Assembly: GCF_001661265.1 (NCBI RefSeq)
Contig: NW_017566992.1
Span: 298,488 to 362,487 of the forward strand
DNA from: Saitoella complicata NRRL Y-17804
Lineage: Eukaryota > Ascomycota > Saitoellomycetes > Saitoellales > Saitoellaceae
Length of the DNA: 64,000 bases
Direction of reading: 5' to 3'
A program made the position numbers and the translations under genes. Shown piece by piece: positions 62,907 to 64,000 of this stretch. How positions within the stretch are numbered: the stretch's first letter is position 1; each line of letters starts with the position of its first letter. The notes under the pieces are model-generated. The model saw nothing but the letters and a program-made list of their open reading frames with translations. It was not told the origin of the DNA and did no database searches.

Positions 62907-64000
62907 ATGCTTGGGAAGATATGTGCCGATGTCGACCGCGACAAGGTAATCGACCAATATGCTTCTGGGAAGGATGTCTACGAAATAGCGACCAACATTG
63001 AGAGGTCTCCTCGCACGGTTTACCGAATTGTGAAGAGATTCGAGGAGACAGGTCTTACTGAGCGTAAGGGCAACTCAACCTGCGGGCGCAAATCGGCTGT
63101 TGACGAGTTTCTGGGCTCGGTAAGTAGACTATTACTGCTCATGGGTACCACCAAGGGCATGACTAAATGACCGCAGCAAATCAAGTACCTGTACGACAAA
63201 AACCCTACCCTGTATCAAGATGACTGTGCTGAGTTCCTCAATGATCAATTCGCTACATCTCTATTGCGCTACCATGTCACCCGCTACCTGCAAAAGATTG
63301 GATATACCTGTAAGGTTTTGACCTTACGGGCAGCCCAGTGCAACCCTATCTTACGCGCAAACCATGCCATTGAAATGGCTGACTATACTCAAGAGCAGCT
63401 GGTATTTCTCGACGAATCAGCCGTGGATGAGCGCACGGGTTCACGAAAATTTGGATACTCACCAACAGGCGCCCGCGCTATCCAGGAGAGGGTCTTTGGA
63501 CATTCGACACGGTGGAGTGTGCTGCCGGCATTGACTATTGAAGGATTGAAGGCGCTGCGCATCTTTCAGGGGTCCTTCAATGCTGACCGATTCGTCGAAT
63601 TCATCGAAGAGGACCTCCTACCAATCGTTGGGCCATTCCCTGGTCCAAACAGTGTCATTGTGCTTGATAATTGTCGAATTCATCATGATCCAAGGGTTGC
63701 TGAACTCTTAGTGAACCAACATGGCTGCCGCATTGTGTTCTTACCGCCATACTCACCCGACCTCAACCCCATTGAGCTCTGTTTCAGCATGATGAAGGCC
63801 TGGATGAAGCGCAATAACAACGACCCTGACGCCCGTCTCGACCCTGCCTCATTTATTCGCAAAGCGATCGACTATATCAATACAGATCTCGAAAAGATCC
63901 GCAATTTGTACACGGGATGTGGTTATGTGCTGACCGGCATGGATTTGCGCCAATATGTTGATAACAACCGTGAAATGGCCGCTCGAGCGGCTGAGCGGGT
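62907..64000 (+). CDS. Tc1/mariner-type transposase (open at window edge)
   Basis: Exon 1 (62907-63119) encodes MLGKICADVDRDKVIDQYASGKDVYEIATNIERSPRTVYRIVKRFEETG, a paired-type helix-turn-helix. A 57-nt intron (63120-63176, GTAAGT donor, CCGCAG acceptor) joins to a frame that stays open to the window end, 346 residues visible. The DDE core shows QLVFLDESAVDERTGSRKFGYSPTG (first Asp at 63411), SVIVLDNCRIHH (second Asp, 63666) and FLPPYSPDLNPIELCF (Glu, 63774). The second Asp and the Glu are separated by 35 residues. There is no internal stop or frameshift, so the element could be recent and active. The rest of the gene and the right terminal repeat lie beyond the window. Confidence 0.9.

Overview
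This window looks like gene-dense nuclear DNA from an ascomycete fungus, probably a filamentous one (Pezizomycotina), though a Taphrinomycotina relative cannot be excluded. The reasons are the gene content (DASH-complex Dam1, Kei1, Tao3/Mor2, Wis4/Ssk2, Sld3, Zn(II)2Cys6 proteins) and the gene architecture. Introns are 47-65 nt with GT/AG ends and CTAAC/CTAAT-type branch sites, and intergenic gaps are mostly 50-500 bp. I find 32 protein-coding genes on both strands and no rRNA, tRNA, CRISPR array or operon. Gene ends were set by joining exons by hand so that frames and family motifs stay continuous. All introns are therefore predictions.

Layout. 1-13 kb: NMD3 (cut by the window edge), an unrecognised protein, mitochondrial RNA polymerase RPO41, the Golgi pair KEI1/YPT6 transcribed divergently, an OB-fold tRNA-binding protein, PEX12 divergent from a DUF202 membrane protein, and an ammonium transporter with GATA sites in its promoter. 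13-28 kb: the HOG-pathway MAPKKK (SSK2/wis4), DAM1, ULA1, a 63-residue membrane protein too split for simple ORF calling, a GPATCH11-like G-patch protein, a stand-alone LigD-type 3'-phosphoesterase protein, proteasome base subunit RPN1 and a type II membrane glycosyltransferase-like protein. 28-45 kb: the very large TAO3/mor2 gene, a 1.1 kb promoter region, a PMC1-type calcium ATPase, the sorting nexin MDM1 and tRNA m7G methyltransferase TRM8. 45-64 kb: CUS2, DPB4, SLD3, an aldose 1-epimerase, an SSX2IP/Msd1-type protein, a large coiled-coil protein, an Lpx1-like peroxisomal hydrolase, a protein with two Zn2Cys6 fingers, TYW1, a CENP-O protein, and at the right edge an apparently intact Tc1/mariner-type transposase gene that runs off the window.

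Functional threads: chromosome replication and segregation (DPB4, SLD3, DAM1, CENP-O, the Msd1-like protein), peroxisomes (PEX12, the hydrolase ending in AKL), tRNA modification (TRM8, TYW1), protein turnover (RPN1, ULA1), and signalling or morphogenesis (SSK2, TAO3, PMC1). These look like the normal mixture of a fungal chromosome arm, not a dedicated cluster. I found no convincing novel multi-gene system. The most unusual items are the tandem zinc-cluster protein, the stand-alone LigD phosphoesterase, the three MluI boxes and GC-AG intron at DPB4, the 4-nt first exon of TAO3, and the stop-free introns whose length is a multiple of three.
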